Assembly (NCBI RefSeq): GCF_014230085.1
Contig: NZ_JACHVB010000014.1
Location: 186,001-250,000 of the forward strand
Origin: Ruficoccus amylovorans
Lineage (GTDB): Bacteria; Verrucomicrobiota; Verrucomicrobiia; Opitutales; Cerasicoccaceae
Reading direction: 5' to 3'
Length of the DNA: 64,000 nt
The notes beneath the pieces are model-generated. The model saw only the letters and a program-made list of their open reading frames with translations. It ran no database searches and was not told the DNA's origin. Each line of letters begins with the position of its first letter. The stretch's first letter is position 1. The position numbers were made by a program, and so were the translations under genes. This document shows, piece after piece, positions 35,959 through 45,434 of this stretch.

Positions 35959-36306
35959 TCTGAGAGAAAAGAAAAAACGTCGTCCGGCTGACGGGGCCAC
36001 AAGGCCGCTTTGCCAAAGATGAAAAAAGATTCACTGCAAAGGCGCAAAGAGGCAAAGTTTTTTCTGAGCTACATGCTGCGTGCACTTGAAGATGCGTTTT
36101 TAACTAACCACAAAGACACAGAGCCACAAAAAGCACAGAGGGAGATTGTGTGGCCAATAAAGTCAGCTTCCCTCTTACTTCTTTGTGCCTTTGCGCCTTT
36201 GTGGTTAATCTATTCTTTTAATCGTCGCTGCTTCGATTCGGCCCCCGCATCTTTAGCCTTGTCTTTGCGGGCGGGCTTTGCGGCGATGGGGGGCTTTAGA
36301 AAATCC
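35959..36306. other. 348-nt spacer between HAD gene and prfA, rich in family C repeats
   Basis: No separate gene. It contains three repeat blocks (see next entry). The prfA frame is open back to 36010, but the translated stretch is repeat-derived and not RF1-like. Confidence 0.6.
36035..36207. repeat. Family C palindromic repeat cluster upstream of prfA
   Basis: 36035-36057 has GCAAAG units at exactly 8-nt spacing; 36108-36142 has CCACAAAG/ACACAGAG units; 36181-36207 (CTTTGTGCCTTTGCGCCTTT then GTGGTTA) is the reverse complement type. The second and third blocks can pair to form a long hairpin in front of prfA. Confidence 0.75.
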
Positions 36307-37383
36307 ATGGAAGGCATCCCCGACATCGCTCCGTTCAGGAACCGCAAGGAAGAACTCGACGCCAAAATGGCCGAGCCGGACTTTTTCTCCGACCAGCGCC
36401 GTGCCGCCGAGCTCTCGCGCGAGCATACCCGGCTGAGCGGCATCGTGGCCCTTTACGATGCCGCCGACAAGCTCGAAGCCGACCTGGCGGGCAATCGCGT
36501 CATTATCGACGATCCCGAGACCGACCCAGAGCTCAAGGAACTGGCCGCCGAGGAAATCGCCGGGCTGGAGGAGCAGGTCGCTCAGAAGCGCGACGAACTG
36601 CTGCTGGCCATGCTGCCACCGGACCCGAGCGACTCGCGCAACACGATTGTCGAAATCCGTGCCGGGGCCGGGGGGGACGAGGCGTCGCTCTTCGCCGGGG
36701 ACCTGACGCGCATGTACCACCGCTTCGCCGATCAGCGAGGCTGGACCGTGGAGCCAATGGGGGCGAGCGAATCCGATGCGGGCGGTTTTAAGGAAATTTC
36801 CTTTCTCATCACGGGCGACGACGTTTACAAGGTGCTCAAGTACGAGAGCGGCGTCCACCGCGTGCAGCGCGTGCCAGTGACCGAGGCCAGCGGGCGCATT
36901 CACACCTCGACCGCGACCGTGGCCGTGCTCCCCGAGGCCGAGGAAGTCGATATCGAGATCAAGACCGAAGACCTCGAAATCACCACCACACGCGCCAGCG
37001 GCGCGGGCGGTCAGCACGTCAACACCACCGACTCGGCCGTGCAGATGACGCACAAGCCCACCGGTCTGACCGTCTATTGCGCCGACGAGCGCTCCCAGCA
37101 CAAGAACCGGGCCAAGGCGTTGACCGTGCTTCGCTCCCGTTTGCTGGAGCAGAAGCAGCGCGAGGAACAGGAAAAGTACGCCGCCAACCGCCGCAGCCAG
37201 ATCGGCACTGGCGACCGCTCCGAGCGCATCCGGACGTATAACTTTCCGCAAAACCGTCTGACCGATCACCGCATCGGCCTGAGCCTTTCGCTGCCGCAGG
37301 TGATGGAGGGCGACCTCGACGATCTCGTCGAAGCCCTCCGCCGGGCGGATCTCCAGGCCCGCCTCGACGCAATGAACAAGTAG
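36307..37383 (+). CDS. prfA: Peptide chain release factor 1
   Basis: A 358-residue protein that ends translation at UAA and UAG. The stop-codon reading tripeptide is PVT (190-192, in [14 protein letters not shown]), which marks RF1 rather than RF2. The peptidyl-tRNA hydrolysis motif GGQ is at 234-236 ([15 protein letters not shown]). The ATG at 36307 gives the usual N-terminus; an ATG at 36286 would add seven residues. A G-run at 36287-36293 is a distant ribosome binding candidate. prmC, often next to prfA, is not adjacent. The gene converges on rhlE. Confidence 0.95.
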   Translation: MEGIPDIAPFRNRKEELDAKMAEPDFFSDQRRAAELSREHTRLSGIVALYDAADKLEADLAGNRVIIDDPETDPELKELAAEEIAGLEEQVAQKRDELLLAMLPPDPSDSRNTIVEIRAGAGGDEASLFAGDLTRMYHRFADQRGWTVEPMGASESDAGGFKEISFLITGDDVYKVLKYESGVHRVQRVPVTEASGRIHTSTATVAVLPEAEEVDIEIKTEDLEITTTRASGAGGQHVNTTDSAVQMTHKPTGLTVYCADERSQHKNRAKALTVLRSRLLEQKQREEQEKYAANRRSQIGTGDRSERIRTYNFPQNRLTDHRIGLSLSLPQVMEGDLDDLVEALRRADLQARLDAMNK

Positions 37384-37390
37384 GCGCGGC

Positions 37391-37408
37391 CTGCCCGCCA
37401 GCGGGCAG
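37391..37408 (+). other. Short G/C hairpin after prfA
   Basis: CTGCCCG and CGGGCAG form a perfect 7-bp stem seven bases after the prfA stop. There is no T-run, so it may stabilise the 3' end or assist termination rather than act as a full terminator. Confidence 0.4.
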
Positions 37409-37503
37409 AGATATTCGATCTGCCGGCTTTTGTGAGCCATCCTTGTGTGGTCACATGGCTGAGGATATGGAATGCCCAATTCCCGCGATTTATCCGTACA
37501 TCA

Positions 37504-37538
37504 AAAAAATGCCGCGGATGTTGGTCCGCGGCATTGAG
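37504..37538 (-). terminator. Intrinsic terminator of rhlE
   Basis: AATGCCGCGGA (37509-37519) pairs with TCCGCGGCATT (37525-37535). On the minus strand seven T residues follow, 30-60 nt after the rhlE stop. Confidence 0.85.
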
Positions 37539-37562
37539 AAAAAAAGGTTGCGCTCGGTCCGC

Positions 37563-38912
37563 TTAGCGGCCGGTCGGGGCCTGCTGTTTCTTGCGGGGGC
37601 CGTTCGAGCCGAAGGACTTGCCGCCACCGAAGGACTTACCGCCGCGCGAGGGCTTTTGGCGGAAGCTGCCACGCTTTTTGAAGGAGCCGCCTTTGCGTCC
37701 CGCAGGAGCGCGGTCTTCGCGGCGCTTGCTCGGGTTGCGGTAGCGCAGGGCGACGGGCTCGGCGTGGAAGGGGTGCTCCTCCTCGACCGGGATACTCTGC
37801 CGGATGAGCTTCTCGATTGAGAAGAGCAGGGGCAGTTCCTCGGCGCTGTTGAAGGAGACGGCCAGGCCGCTGGCTCCGGCACGGGCGGTGCGCCCGATAC
37901 GGTGCACGTAGCTGTCGGGCTCCATCGGCAGGTCGAAGTTCACGACGAGCGTCACGTCTTTGACATCAATGCCACGGGCGGCCACATCGGTCGCTACCAG
38001 CACGCGGATTTCGCCGCTGCGGAAGCGGTTCAGGGCCTTCTGGCGGGCGGCCTGGGTCTTGTTGCCGTGGATGGCGTCGGCGGGGATGCCTTCGTGGGTC
38101 AACTGGTTGGCCAGGCGGTTCGCGCCGTGCTTGGTCTTGGTAAAGATCAGGCTCAGTTCGTCGGGGTTGCCGTCGGAACGCTCGTTGAGCAGGTGCGTGA
38201 GCAGTGTGCGCTTGTGCTCGTGCTGCACGAAGTAGAGCTTCTGCTCGACCTTCTCGGCGGTGGTGGCCGCCGGGGCGATACGGATTTCCTTCGGGTTGCG
38301 CAGCAGGGTGGTGGCCAGCTCGGCGATCTGCCCGGCCATCGTGGCCGAAAAAAGCAGGGTCTGGCGCTTGGGCGGCAGTTCCTTGGCGATGCGGCGGATG
38401 TCGTGGATGAAGCCCATGTCGAGCATGTGGTCGGCTTCGTCGAGGACGAAGGTTTCCACCTGATCGAGGTCGAGGCAATTCTGCTGGTACAAGTCCAGCA
38501 AACGGCCCGGTGTGGCCACGAGTACGTCAAGGCCGCCCTTGAGCGTGCGTTCCTGCGGACGCTGGGAGACGCCGCCGTAGACGAGCCCGACGTTCACGCG
38601 CAGATACTTGCCGTAAGTGTGGAAGCTGTCGGCGATCTGCACGGCCAGTTCCCGGGTGGGAGTGAGCACGAGCGTGCGCACGCTGTAGGGTTGCGGGCGT
38701 GACTTCATCTTGGACAGCCGGTCCAGCATCGGCAGCGCGAAGGCTGCGGTCTTGCCGGTACCGGTCTGCGCACAGGCCAGCAGGTCGTGGCCTTCGAGAA
38801 GGACGGGAATGGCCGCCGCCTGGATGGGCGAAGGCGTCGTGTAGCCCTTTTCGGACAAAGCGCGGTGAAGGGGCGCTGCGAGAGGAAGCGCCTCAAATGA
38901 GGATTCGGACAT
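37563..38912 (-). CDS. rhlE: DEAD-box RNA helicase, RhlE-like
   Basis: A 449-residue ATP-dependent RNA helicase. The Q motif lies near residue 24 (YTTPSPIQ), Walker A is AQTGTGKT (48-55), motif II is DEAD (158-161), SAT follows in LLFSATM, and motif VI is YVHRIGRTARAG. The last 70 residues form a Lys/Arg/Gly-rich basic tail (GGSFKKRGSFRQKPSRGGKS) that probably holds RNA. Likely roles are ribosome assembly or RNA remodelling, for example in the cold. It converges on prfA and has its own terminator. Confidence 0.92.
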   Translation of the reverse strand: MSESSFEALPLAAPLHRALSEKGYTTPSPIQAAAIPVLLEGHDLLACAQTGTGKTAAFALPMLDRLSKMKSRPQPYSVRTLVLTPTRELAVQIADSFHTYGKYLRVNVGLVYGGVSQRPQERTLKGGLDVLVATPGRLLDLYQQNCLDLDQVETFVLDEADHMLDMGFIHDIRRIAKELPPKRQTLLFSATMAGQIAELATTLLRNPKEIRIAPAATTAEKVEQKLYFVQHEHKRTLLTHLLNERSDGNPDELSLIFTKTKHGANRLANQLTHEGIPADAIHGNKTQAARQKALNRFRSGEIRVLVATDVAARGIDVKDVTLVVNFDLPMEPDSYVHRIGRTARAGASGLAVSFNSAEELPLLFSIEKLIRQSIPVEEEHPFHAEPVALRYRNPSKRREDRAPAGRKGGSFKKRGSFRQKPSRGGKSFGGGKSFGSNGPRKKQQAPTGR

Positions 38913-39251
38913 GGTTGTTGGGGGCAGCTATGACGCCGCTGCACATGGGCTCGATGAGGACTATTTAGATAAACCCGAAACCAACCGCTCACCGTCTGGA
39001 CCGAATCAGGGGATGGCAGCCACGATTCAAAGGAATTCGCTACCACCAAAATGCAAGTCGCGGATAGTGCAGGTCCGCACGCCGGGTGCAAGCTAAATTA
39101 TTAACTTTCTGCCATTTGTGGCCGAGGGCGCCGGTGGCGGTAGTGTAATGTTGAAGTCTTCAGAATAAGTTTGGCTTCTATTAGTATCTCTTGACATAAA
39201 GGGGCCTTCGCCATTGGATGACGTGCTAATCTTATTGAGGAAGACTGACTA
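38913..39251. other. 339-nt spacer between divergent rhlE and fumarase genes
   Basis: No gene. It should contain both promoters. A TTGACA box for the fumarase gene is given separately. The rhlE side shows no clear pair of boxes; a long rhlE leader is possible. Confidence 0.5.
39191..39219 (+). promoter_or_regulatory. Probable sigma-70 promoter of the fumarase gene
   Basis: Perfect -35 TTGACA at 39191-39196, 17-nt spacer, weak -10 TTGGAT at 39214-39219. Transcription would begin about 30 nt before the ATG at 39252, leaving room for the GAGGA ribosome binding site at 39237-39241. Confidence 0.45.
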
Positions 39252-40874
39252 ATGCCAACGCCTGAATTCGTATATCAAGAGGTCCTGCCGCTGGGCGAGG
39301 ACAAGACCGAATACCGCCTCCTGAGCAAGGAAGGGGTTTCGACTGTGTCCTTCGAGGGGCGCGAAGTGCTCAAGGTAGAGCCGTCGGCGCTCGAGTTCCT
39401 GGCCCGCGAGGCATTTCGGGAAGTGAGCTTCAAGCTGCGCCCGGCGCACCTCAAGCAGGTGGCCGCGATTCTCGATGACCCCGAGGCGAGCGAAAACGAC
39501 CGCATGGTCGCGCTCACCATGCTCCGCAACGCTGAGGTCGCCGCGCACGGCGTGCTGCCTTTCTGCCAGGATACCGGCACCGCGACCATCGTCGGCAAAA
39601 AAGGCCAGCAGGTCTGGACCGGCGGCAGCGACGAGGCCGCGCTGAGCAAAGGCGTTTACGACACCTACACGCAGGAGAACTTGCGCTACTCCCAGACTGT
39701 CCCGCTGGACATGTACAAGGAGAAGAACACCGGCTGCAACCTGCCCGCGCAGATCGACCTCTACGCGACTGAGGGCGAGGCGTACAAGTTCCTCTTCGTG
39801 GCCAAGGGCGGCGGCTCGGCTAACAAGACCTACCTTTACCAGGAGACCAAGGCGCTCCTGAACCCCAAGTCGCTCGAAAAGTTCTGCATCGAGAAAATGG
39901 CCTCGCTCGGCACCGCCGCGTGCCCGCCGTACCACCTGGCCTTCGTCATCGGCGGTACCTCCGCCGAGATGTGCCTGAAGACGGTCAAGCTCGCCTCGAC
40001 CAAGTACCTCGACGCGCTCCCCACCGAGGGCAACGACTACGGGCAGGGCTTCCGCGACGTGGAGTTTGAAAAGCTCCTGCTCCAGCGCGCCCGCGAGAGC
40101 GGGATCGGTGCGCAGTTCGGCGGCGCGAACTTCGCGCTCGACGTGCGGGTGATCCGCCTGCCGCGCCACGGGGCCTCGTGCCCGGTCGGGCTCGGCGTGT
40201 CCTGCTCGGCGGACCGCAACGTCAAGGGCAAGATCACCCGTGACGGCATCTTCCTCGAAAAACTGGAGGACGATCCGGGCCAGTACATCCCCGAAGAATT
40301 CCGCCAGATCAATACCTCGGAAAAGGCGATCAAGATCGACCTTAACCGCCCGATGCCCGAGATCCTGGCCGAACTGAGCAAGTACCCGGTGACGACCCGG
40401 CTCTCGCTCTCGGGCACGATTGTGGTGGCCCGCGACATCGCCCATGCCAAGCTCAAGGAGCGTCTCGACGCCGGGGAAGGGCTGCCGGAGTATCTCAAGA
40501 ACCACCCGGTTTACTATGCCGGTCCGGCCAAGACTCCGACGGGCTACGCCTCCGGCTCCTTCGGCCCGACGACCGCCGGTCGCATGGACAGCTACGTGGA
40601 TATTTTCCAGGCCGCGGGCGGCTCCATGGTCATGATCGCCAAGGGCAACCGTAGCCAGCAGGTGACCGACGCGTGCAAGAAGCACGGCGGCTTCTACCTC
40701 GGCTCCATCGGTGGCCCCGCCGCCATCCTGGCCAAGGACAACATCAAGAAAGTCGAACTGCTCGAATACCCGGAACTGGGTATGGAAGCCGTCTGGAAAA
40801 TCGAGGTCGAAGACTTCCCGGCCTTCATCCTGGTGGACGACAAGGGCAACGACTTCTTCAAGCAGTTGCGCTAA
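39252..40874 (+). CDS. Class I (iron-sulfur) fumarate hydratase
   Basis: A 540-residue enzyme that interconverts fumarate and malate in the citric acid cycle. The 4Fe-4S ligands Cys105 (LPFCQDTGT), Cys224 (TAACPPYH) and Cys318 (GVSCSADRN) fall at exactly the numbers known for E. coli FumA. The N-terminal alpha domain and C-terminal beta domain ([20 protein letters not shown] onward) are fused in one chain, as in FumA/FumB. Being Fe-S dependent, it is oxygen-sensitive, unlike class II FumC. It has its own probable promoter and a shared two-way terminator with the dinG-like gene. Confidence 0.95.
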   Translation: MPTPEFVYQEVLPLGEDKTEYRLLSKEGVSTVSFEGREVLKVEPSALEFLAREAFREVSFKLRPAHLKQVAAILDDPEASENDRMVALTMLRNAEVAAHGVLPFCQDTGTATIVGKKGQQVWTGGSDEAALSKGVYDTYTQENLRYSQTVPLDMYKEKNTGCNLPAQIDLYATEGEAYKFLFVAKGGGSANKTYLYQETKALLNPKSLEKFCIEKMASLGTAACPPYHLAFVIGGTSAEMCLKTVKLASTKYLDALPTEGNDYGQGFRDVEFEKLLLQRARESGIGAQFGGANFALDVRVIRLPRHGASCPVGLGVSCSADRNVKGKITRDGIFLEKLEDDPGQYIPEEFRQINTSEKAIKIDLNRPMPEILAELSKYPVTTRLSLSGTIVVARDIAHAKLKERLDAGEGLPEYLKNHPVYYAGPAKTPTGYASGSFGPTTAGRMDSYVDIFQAAGGSMVMIAKGNRSQQVTDACKKHGGFYLGSIGGPAAILAKDNIKKVELLEYPELGMEAVWKIEVEDFPAFILVDDKGNDFFKQLR

Positions 40875-40887
40875 GTCGCCATCCGCG

Positions 40888-40953
40888 CAGGCGCATGCGC
40901 CTGTCATGGTTTTTCACTACAAAAAAGGGAACCCGTGCGGTTCCCTTTTTTTT
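40888..40953. terminator. Bidirectional terminator between fumarase and dinG-like genes
   Basis: AAAAAAGGGAACC (40921-40933) pairs with GGTTCCCTTTTTT (40939-40951) across a CGTGC loop, giving T-runs on both strands. Just upstream is a 16-nt perfect palindrome, CAGGCGCATGCGCCTG (40888-40903). Confidence 0.88.
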
Positions 40954-40979
40954 GTCGGAAGCGGCGGCGACAACTTCTT

Positions 40980-43040
40980 TTAAGAAGGCCCGAATATGCC
41001 TTCGCGGTCGTGGCGGTTGAAGCGGGTGAAGTGGCGCTTGGGCAGGGCCTCGATGAAGTGCCGCCCGTACTCTTTTTGCAGGATGCGCGAGTCGAGGATG
41101 ACGATGCGGCCCCTGTCGTCCTGCTTGCGGATGAGCCGTCCGATGCCCTGCCGGAACTGGATGACGGCCTCGGGCAGGGTCATCTCGGCGAAGGGGTTGC
41201 CGCCGCGCTTACGGATCCACTCGGCGCGTGCCTCGGCCACCGGGTGGGTGGGGATCTCGAACGGCAGGCGCGTGATGACGACTTGCGAGAGCGCCGGGCC
41301 GGGCACATCGAAGCCCGTCCAGAAGCTCTCCGTGCCCAGGAGCACGGCGTTGCCCGCCTCGACGAAACGGTTCTTCAACTCGGAGCGCGAGAGACCCATG
41401 CCTTGCCACAGGAGCGGGCGGCCCGCTTTTTCGAGCACGGGGGCCAGTTGCGTGGCCACGCGGTTGAGGTCGGCGTAGCTGGTAAAGAGGCCCAGTGTGC
41501 CGCCCTCGGTTCGCAGGGAGCAAAAGCCGATCATCTCAGCCAGGTAGGAAATATCGAGCCGGTTGCTCGTGCGGTCCGGTCCGGGAGCGTCCTCGGCGAT
41601 GGCGATTTCGACGTGGTTCTCGTAGTCGAAGGGCGAGGCCTCGATGCCGGTTTCCTCCCCCTCGGCCCCGGTGCGGCGGAGAAACGGGGCCATCGTGCGC
41701 CCGCTGGTCAGGGTAGCGCTGGCCAGGGTGATGGAAGTGTCTTTTTCAAAAAGCGTTTCGCGCAAAAACTCGGCCACATCGACGGGGGCCGTGCGCAGGG
41801 TGACGATCTGGCGTCGGCGTCCGGTCTTCTCCAGCCAGTAAACCTCGCCCTCGTCCTGAAGTGTGAGGCAGTGGGTGATGCCCTTGAGGTAGGCGTCGAG
41901 ACGCTGGGCGTGGTCGGTCAATTCCTGTTGCGTGCCTTCGTCGGTGATGTCCTGACGGAGGCGCTTGAGCATCCCGGTGACGGTGCCCAGCGGGCGGTGC
42001 AGGAGCGGATCGGTCCAGTCTGGTTTGAGCAGGCGCAGCACGTCGCGCTTGTCGAGGTATTGGCGGCGGATGGCGTTGAAAAACGATTCGCTCGCGCTGA
42101 TGGCTCGGACCACGCTTTCCTGGTCGGCACGCTGGGCCAGACGCGAGAGCAGGCCCTTTTTCGTCTTCGGGTTGTAGAGGATTTTCAGGGCCCGCTCGAT
42201 GGCGTAGGAGCTGATGTTGAGCCCGCAGTGGTTGGTGGCGATTTCGGGCACGGTGTGCGCCTCGTCGAGCACGAGGAAGTCGTCCGGAAAGAGCACACCG
42301 CGCGCGCCTCCGGCCGGGGAAAGACCGGCGCTGATGAGGCTGAAAAGCAGGCTGTGGTTGACGATGACGACCTGCGCCTGCGCCCGCTCGGCCAGCGCCC
42401 GGCGGTAGAAGCAGGTTTCCGGTGAGCAGTTTTTGGAGTTGCAGGAGGAGCCGTCGGCGTTGACCCACTCCCAGACTTCGGGGGAGGGGGCCGGGGCGAG
42501 TTCCTCGCGCAGCCCGGTTTTGGTCTGGGTGGACCATTCGCAGATGCGTTCCAGTTCCTCGGCCTCGATCTTGTTAAAGAGGTCGCCACGGGTCTGAATG
42601 GCCCGCGCCAGGCGGTGTCCGCACAGGTAGTTACCGCGTCCGACCATGAGCGCGACCCGGAAGCCCCGGAACGGCTCCAGCTCCGGCACCTGATCGAAGA
42701 GGCGGCGCACGAGCGGGATGTCGTGGTTTTTCAACTGCTGCTGGAGCGCGATGGTGTGCGAGGAGACGAGCAGCGGGCGTTTTTCGGAGACGGCCTGGAG
42801 GATGCCGGGCACGAGGTAGGCGAGGCTTTTGCCGACGCCCGTCCCGGCCTCGAAAACCAGCGGCGTGTCGGTGGCCATCGCGCGGGCGACGGCCTGGGCC
42901 ATGGCCTCCTGCTGCGGACGATGCTCCAGCCCGAGCCGCCGGGCGAGCCAGCCTGTGGGCGCGAACACCCGGTCCGCCAGCTCCACGGCCGGCGGAGTCG
43001 AGGGCAACGGGCTTCCCCCGCCTTCACGAAATCCGATCAT
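40980..43040 (-). CDS. dinG: DinG/XPD-family ATP-dependent DNA helicase
   Basis: A 686-residue superfamily 2 Fe-S helicase. Walker A is FEAGTGVGKS (Lys71). Cluster ligands are Cys141 (NYLCGHR) and Cys201, Cys206, Cys211 (CNSKNCSPETC). The DEAH box is at 260-263, and the C-terminal helicase motifs include LLGTESFWTGFDVPG and QGIGRLIRKQDDRG. Family members unwind 5'-to-3' and resolve R-loops or forked DNA during repair. There is no N-terminal exonuclease domain, so it is of the E. coli YoaA/DinG type and not the Gram-positive exonuclease-fused type. The start at 43040 follows no strong ribosome binding site. Confidence 0.9.
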   Translation of the reverse strand: MIGFREGGGSPLPSTPPAVELADRVFAPTGWLARRLGLEHRPQQEAMAQAVARAMATDTPLVFEAGTGVGKSLAYLVPGILQAVSEKRPLLVSSHTIALQQQLKNHDIPLVRRLFDQVPELEPFRGFRVALMVGRGNYLCGHRLARAIQTRGDLFNKIEAEELERICEWSTQTKTGLREELAPAPSPEVWEWVNADGSSCNSKNCSPETCFYRRALAERAQAQVVIVNHSLLFSLISAGLSPAGGARGVLFPDDFLVLDEAHTVPEIATNHCGLNISSYAIERALKILYNPKTKKGLLSRLAQRADQESVVRAISASESFFNAIRRQYLDKRDVLRLLKPDWTDPLLHRPLGTVTGMLKRLRQDITDEGTQQELTDHAQRLDAYLKGITHCLTLQDEGEVYWLEKTGRRRQIVTLRTAPVDVAEFLRETLFEKDTSITLASATLTSGRTMAPFLRRTGAEGEETGIEASPFDYENHVEIAIAEDAPGPDRTSNRLDISYLAEMIGFCSLRTEGGTLGLFTSYADLNRVATQLAPVLEKAGRPLLWQGMGLSRSELKNRFVEAGNAVLLGTESFWTGFDVPGPALSQVVITRLPFEIPTHPVAEARAEWIRKRGGNPFAEMTLPEAVIQFRQGIGRLIRKQDDRGRIVILDSRILQKEYGRHFIEALPKRHFTRFNRHDREGIFGPS

Positions 43041-43134
43041 CGCCCCGCAGCATCACCGCTGGTTCCTGCTTTGGCAAGGAAGGACGGATCAAGGTGCGTG
43101 GTCGCACAGGACAATGAAGGGGGTGGTACTGAGT

Positions 43135-43638
43135 TTAGGGGCGCGGGTAAATCTGTTCGCCCGCGTCAAGACCGTCCTGGATTTCCTGTTTGGACTTGAT
43201 GAACTTGACGTTCGGGCCGGCCTTTTCCCAATCGAAGGTCTTGCCGACCACGTAGTAGGTGACGGGCAGTTTCGGGACGTTTTTGATCGTGGCGGTGGCC
43301 TTGGCGGCGGTGATGACCTGCGCGGCCATGCTGTCGCTCTGGCTCAGGCTGGCTATGGCCCACATCTCCTGCCCGACGACCCAGACCTCGTCGATTTTCA
43401 GGCTCCAGGCCGGGGAGGGGACCTGCAAGGTCAACCCGATGACTTGCTCAGCCATGATTTCGACATTGCCGCTTTCCAGGCCTCTGCTCGGCATCTGGTT
43501 TTCCATTTTCGCGATTCCCTCGGCCATCGGGGCGGTGTACTCCTTTTCGGCCTCCTGGGCGGTTTTACTGTCGCAGGCGGACAGCAGGCAGAGCAGGGGA
43601 AGGGCGGACAAAAGGGGCAGCAGGCGTGTCATTTTCAT
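43135..43638 (-). CDS. Predicted lipoprotein of unknown function
   Basis: A 167-residue protein with a lipoprotein signal: hydrophobic stretch LLPLLSALPLLCLLSAC, with LSAC as the lipobox and Cys22 as the lipid-carrying residue. The mature part begins with a Glu/Lys-rich helix and continues as a small alpha/beta domain (WSLKIDEVWVVGQEMWAIASL). No family recognised. Two in-frame ATGs (43638 and 43632) are equally usable. It lies upstream of the dinG-like gene on the same strand with a 94-nt gap. Confidence 0.75.
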   Translation of the reverse strand: MKMTRLLPLLSALPLLCLLSACDSKTAQEAEKEYTAPMAEGIAKMENQMPSRGLESGNVEIMAEQVIGLTLQVPSPAWSLKIDEVWVVGQEMWAIASLSQSDSMAAQVITAAKATATIKNVPKLPVTYYVVGKTFDWEKAGPNVKFIKSKQEIQDGLDAGEQIYPRP

Positions 43639-43778
43639 CCCGCGAGACTAAGACCCGCTTCCGGCGCTCGGCAAGCGCATATAGACGACGAAGCTGGTTA
43701 AGAGTTTGAGAGTTTGAAGGTTTGAGAGTTAGGGGGAGATTGATGGTTTAGACTGATTGTCCAGTGTGGGCATGCGCC

Positions 43779-44315
43779 TTACTCGATGAGGACGAGGGTG
43801 CCGGAGGGGACGGCGTTGTAGAAGTCGATCATCTCGGCGTTGCGCAGGAGGACGCAGCCGTGGCTGCGGGCGTTGGCGAAGTCGGCCTCCAGATTGGTGC
43901 CGTGGATGTAGATGTAGCGGTCGTGGCTGTCGCAGCCGGGTCCGGCGTTGTGGCCCGGTTCGAGTCCGCGCAGCCACAGAATGCGCGTGGTGACGAAGTT
44001 GCGTTTTTCCTCGGGGCCGTACTCCCAGTAGCGCTTGCCGGTGGGGATGCGGCCGATGAAGACCATGCCCTCGGGGGCGCCGTCGCCGATTTTCTCGTCA
44101 ATAAAGTGCAGCCCGGTCGGCGTGCCGAGCGAGTTTTCCACACACGAGGGCGGGTTGATCCCGAAGGCGGTGTCGTAGGTGCGCACGAGAGCGCCATTGA
44201 GGAAGTGCCTCAGTTTCTTCTCGCCAAGACTGACATGAATCGCATGCTGTGTCGGTTCAATTGACAGCCGGGCACACCTGGCTAAGATACTAGAATAACC
44301 GTTAAAAACCACCAT
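43779..44315 (-). CDS. L,D-transpeptidase (YkuD domain)
   Basis: A 178-residue YkuD-type enzyme that forms or edits 3-3 cross-links, or attaches proteins, in peptidoglycan. His138 (IYIHGTNLE) and the motif SHGCVLLRN with catalytic Cys154 are visible. There is no signal peptide, membrane helix or LysM domain at the N-terminus, which is odd for a wall enzyme. The first alternative in-frame start is a GTG near residue 44, which would cut into the fold, so the ATG at 44315 is kept. That codon overlaps the start codon of asd on the other strand (CATG). Some small YkuD proteins act as carboxypeptidases or in the cytoplasm, so the exact role is open. Confidence 0.85.
   Translation of the reverse strand: MVVFNGYSSILARCARLSIEPTQHAIHVSLGEKKLRHFLNGALVRTYDTAFGINPPSCVENSLGTPTGLHFIDEKIGDGAPEGMVFIGRIPTGKRYWEYGPEEKRNFVTTRILWLRGLEPGHNAGPGCDSHDRYIYIHGTNLEADFANARSHGCVLLRNAEMIDFYNAVPSGTLVLIE
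44261..44288 (+). promoter_or_regulatory. Probable sigma-70 promoter of asd inside the L,D-transpeptidase coding start
   Basis: Perfect -35 TTGACA at 44261-44266, 16-nt spacer, -10 TAAGAT at 44283-44288. Transcription would begin near 44295, some 19 nt before the asd ATG, and no ribosome binding site lies in that short leader. The promoter falls within codons 10-18 of the opposite-strand gene. Confidence 0.55.
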
Positions 44316-45327
44316 GAGCTATCGAGTCGGCATTGTCGGCGCCACCGGCGCCGTTGGTCAAGAACTGATCGAACTGCTCCATCGTCGGAATTTCCCGATG
44401 GAGTCCCTGACGCTGCTTGCGTCCAAGCGTTCGACCGGGAAGACCATCACCTGGGAAGACAAGTCCTGGGTCGTCGAGGAAGCCGTGGCCTCCGCCTTTG
44501 ACGGGCTGGATGTCGCGATTTTCAGCGCCGGAGCCTCGACCTCGAAGGAACTCGGCCCCGAAGCGGCCAAGCGTGGCTGCGTGGTGGTGGATAACAGCTC
44601 GGCCTTCCGCATGGACGCGGATGTGCCGCTCGTCGTGCCCGAAGTCAACGCCCATGCCATGCGCGAGCACAAGGGCATCATCGCCAACCCGAACTGCTCG
44701 ACCGCCGTCGCGTTGATGGGCCTGTACCCGCTGCATGAGGCTTTCGGGCTGAAGCGCTTTACCGCCGCGACCTATCAGGCCGTTTCCGGCGCGGGCGCGT
44801 CCGCCATGCAGGAGTTGGTTGACCAGCTTCACGCCTGGGCCAAGGACGAGCCGTTGAAGGTCGAGAAGTTCCCGCACCAGATCGCCTTCAACGTGCTCCC
44901 GCACGTCGATGTCTTCTACGAGGACGGCTACACCAAGGAGGAGCACAAGATGCTCAACGAGTGCCGCAAAATCCTCGGCCTGGAAAGTCTGCGCGCCTCC
45001 ACGACCTGCGTGCGCGTGCCGGTCCTGCGGGCCCACAGCATCGCGATCAACGCCGAGTTCGAGCGCCCCGTGGACCTGGCCAAGGCCCGCGAAGCCATCG
45101 CCGGTTTCGCCGGTGCCGAGCTGTGTGACGACCCTGCCCACAACCGTTACCCGATGCCCCTGGACTACTCGGGCAAGGAAAAATGCGGGGTGGGACGCCT
45201 GCGTATCGACTCCGCGCTCGACAATGGCCTGGCCCTCTGGGTCGTCGGCGACCAGCTCTGGAAGGGGGCGGCGCTCAACGCCGTCCAGATCGCCGAGGAA
45301 CTGCACCGTCAGTCCGCGTTGGCCTGA
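44314..45327 (+). CDS. asd: Aspartate-semialdehyde dehydrogenase
   Basis: A 337-residue NADPH enzyme that reduces aspartyl phosphate to aspartate semialdehyde, feeding lysine, diaminopimelate, threonine and methionine synthesis. The nucleotide-binding loop is VGATGAVGQEL (8-18), and the active-site Cys128 is in NPNCST. Downstream FEVDQ-like and substrate-binding segments (AYQAVSGAGASAM; VRVPVLRAHS) fit the family. Its start overlaps the start of the divergent L,D-transpeptidase gene; both products contribute to peptidoglycan, through diaminopimelate and cross-linking. A clear terminator follows. Confidence 0.95.
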   Translation: MSYRVGIVGATGAVGQELIELLHRRNFPMESLTLLASKRSTGKTITWEDKSWVVEEAVASAFDGLDVAIFSAGASTSKELGPEAAKRGCVVVDNSSAFRMDADVPLVVPEVNAHAMREHKGIIANPNCSTAVALMGLYPLHEAFGLKRFTAATYQAVSGAGASAMQELVDQLHAWAKDEPLKVEKFPHQIAFNVLPHVDVFYEDGYTKEEHKMLNECRKILGLESLRASTTCVRVPVLRAHSIAINAEFERPVDLAKAREAIAGFAGAELCDDPAHNRYPMPLDYSGKEKCGVGRLRIDSALDNGLALWVVGDQLWKGAALNAVQIAEELHRQSALA

Positions 45328-45384
45328 GCCGGTCCGCGTTGGTGGGCGGGCTGAGCAGTTGGCCTGTTTCGTTTTTTTATCGCC

Positions 45385-45415
45385 AAAGGCGGCCTCTTGC
45401 GGGGCCGCCTTTTTT
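45385..45415 (+). terminator. Intrinsic terminator of asd
   Basis: AAAGGCGGCC (45385-45394) pairs with GGCCGCCTTT (45403-45412), followed by a T-run to 45415. Confidence 0.85.
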
Positions 45416-45434
45416 GATGAAAAAATAGAAGGGA

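Noticed and set aside
36010-36306. N-terminal extension of RF1 from 36010
   Set aside because: The added residues are translated repeat DNA; the normal RF1 N-terminus begins at 36307.
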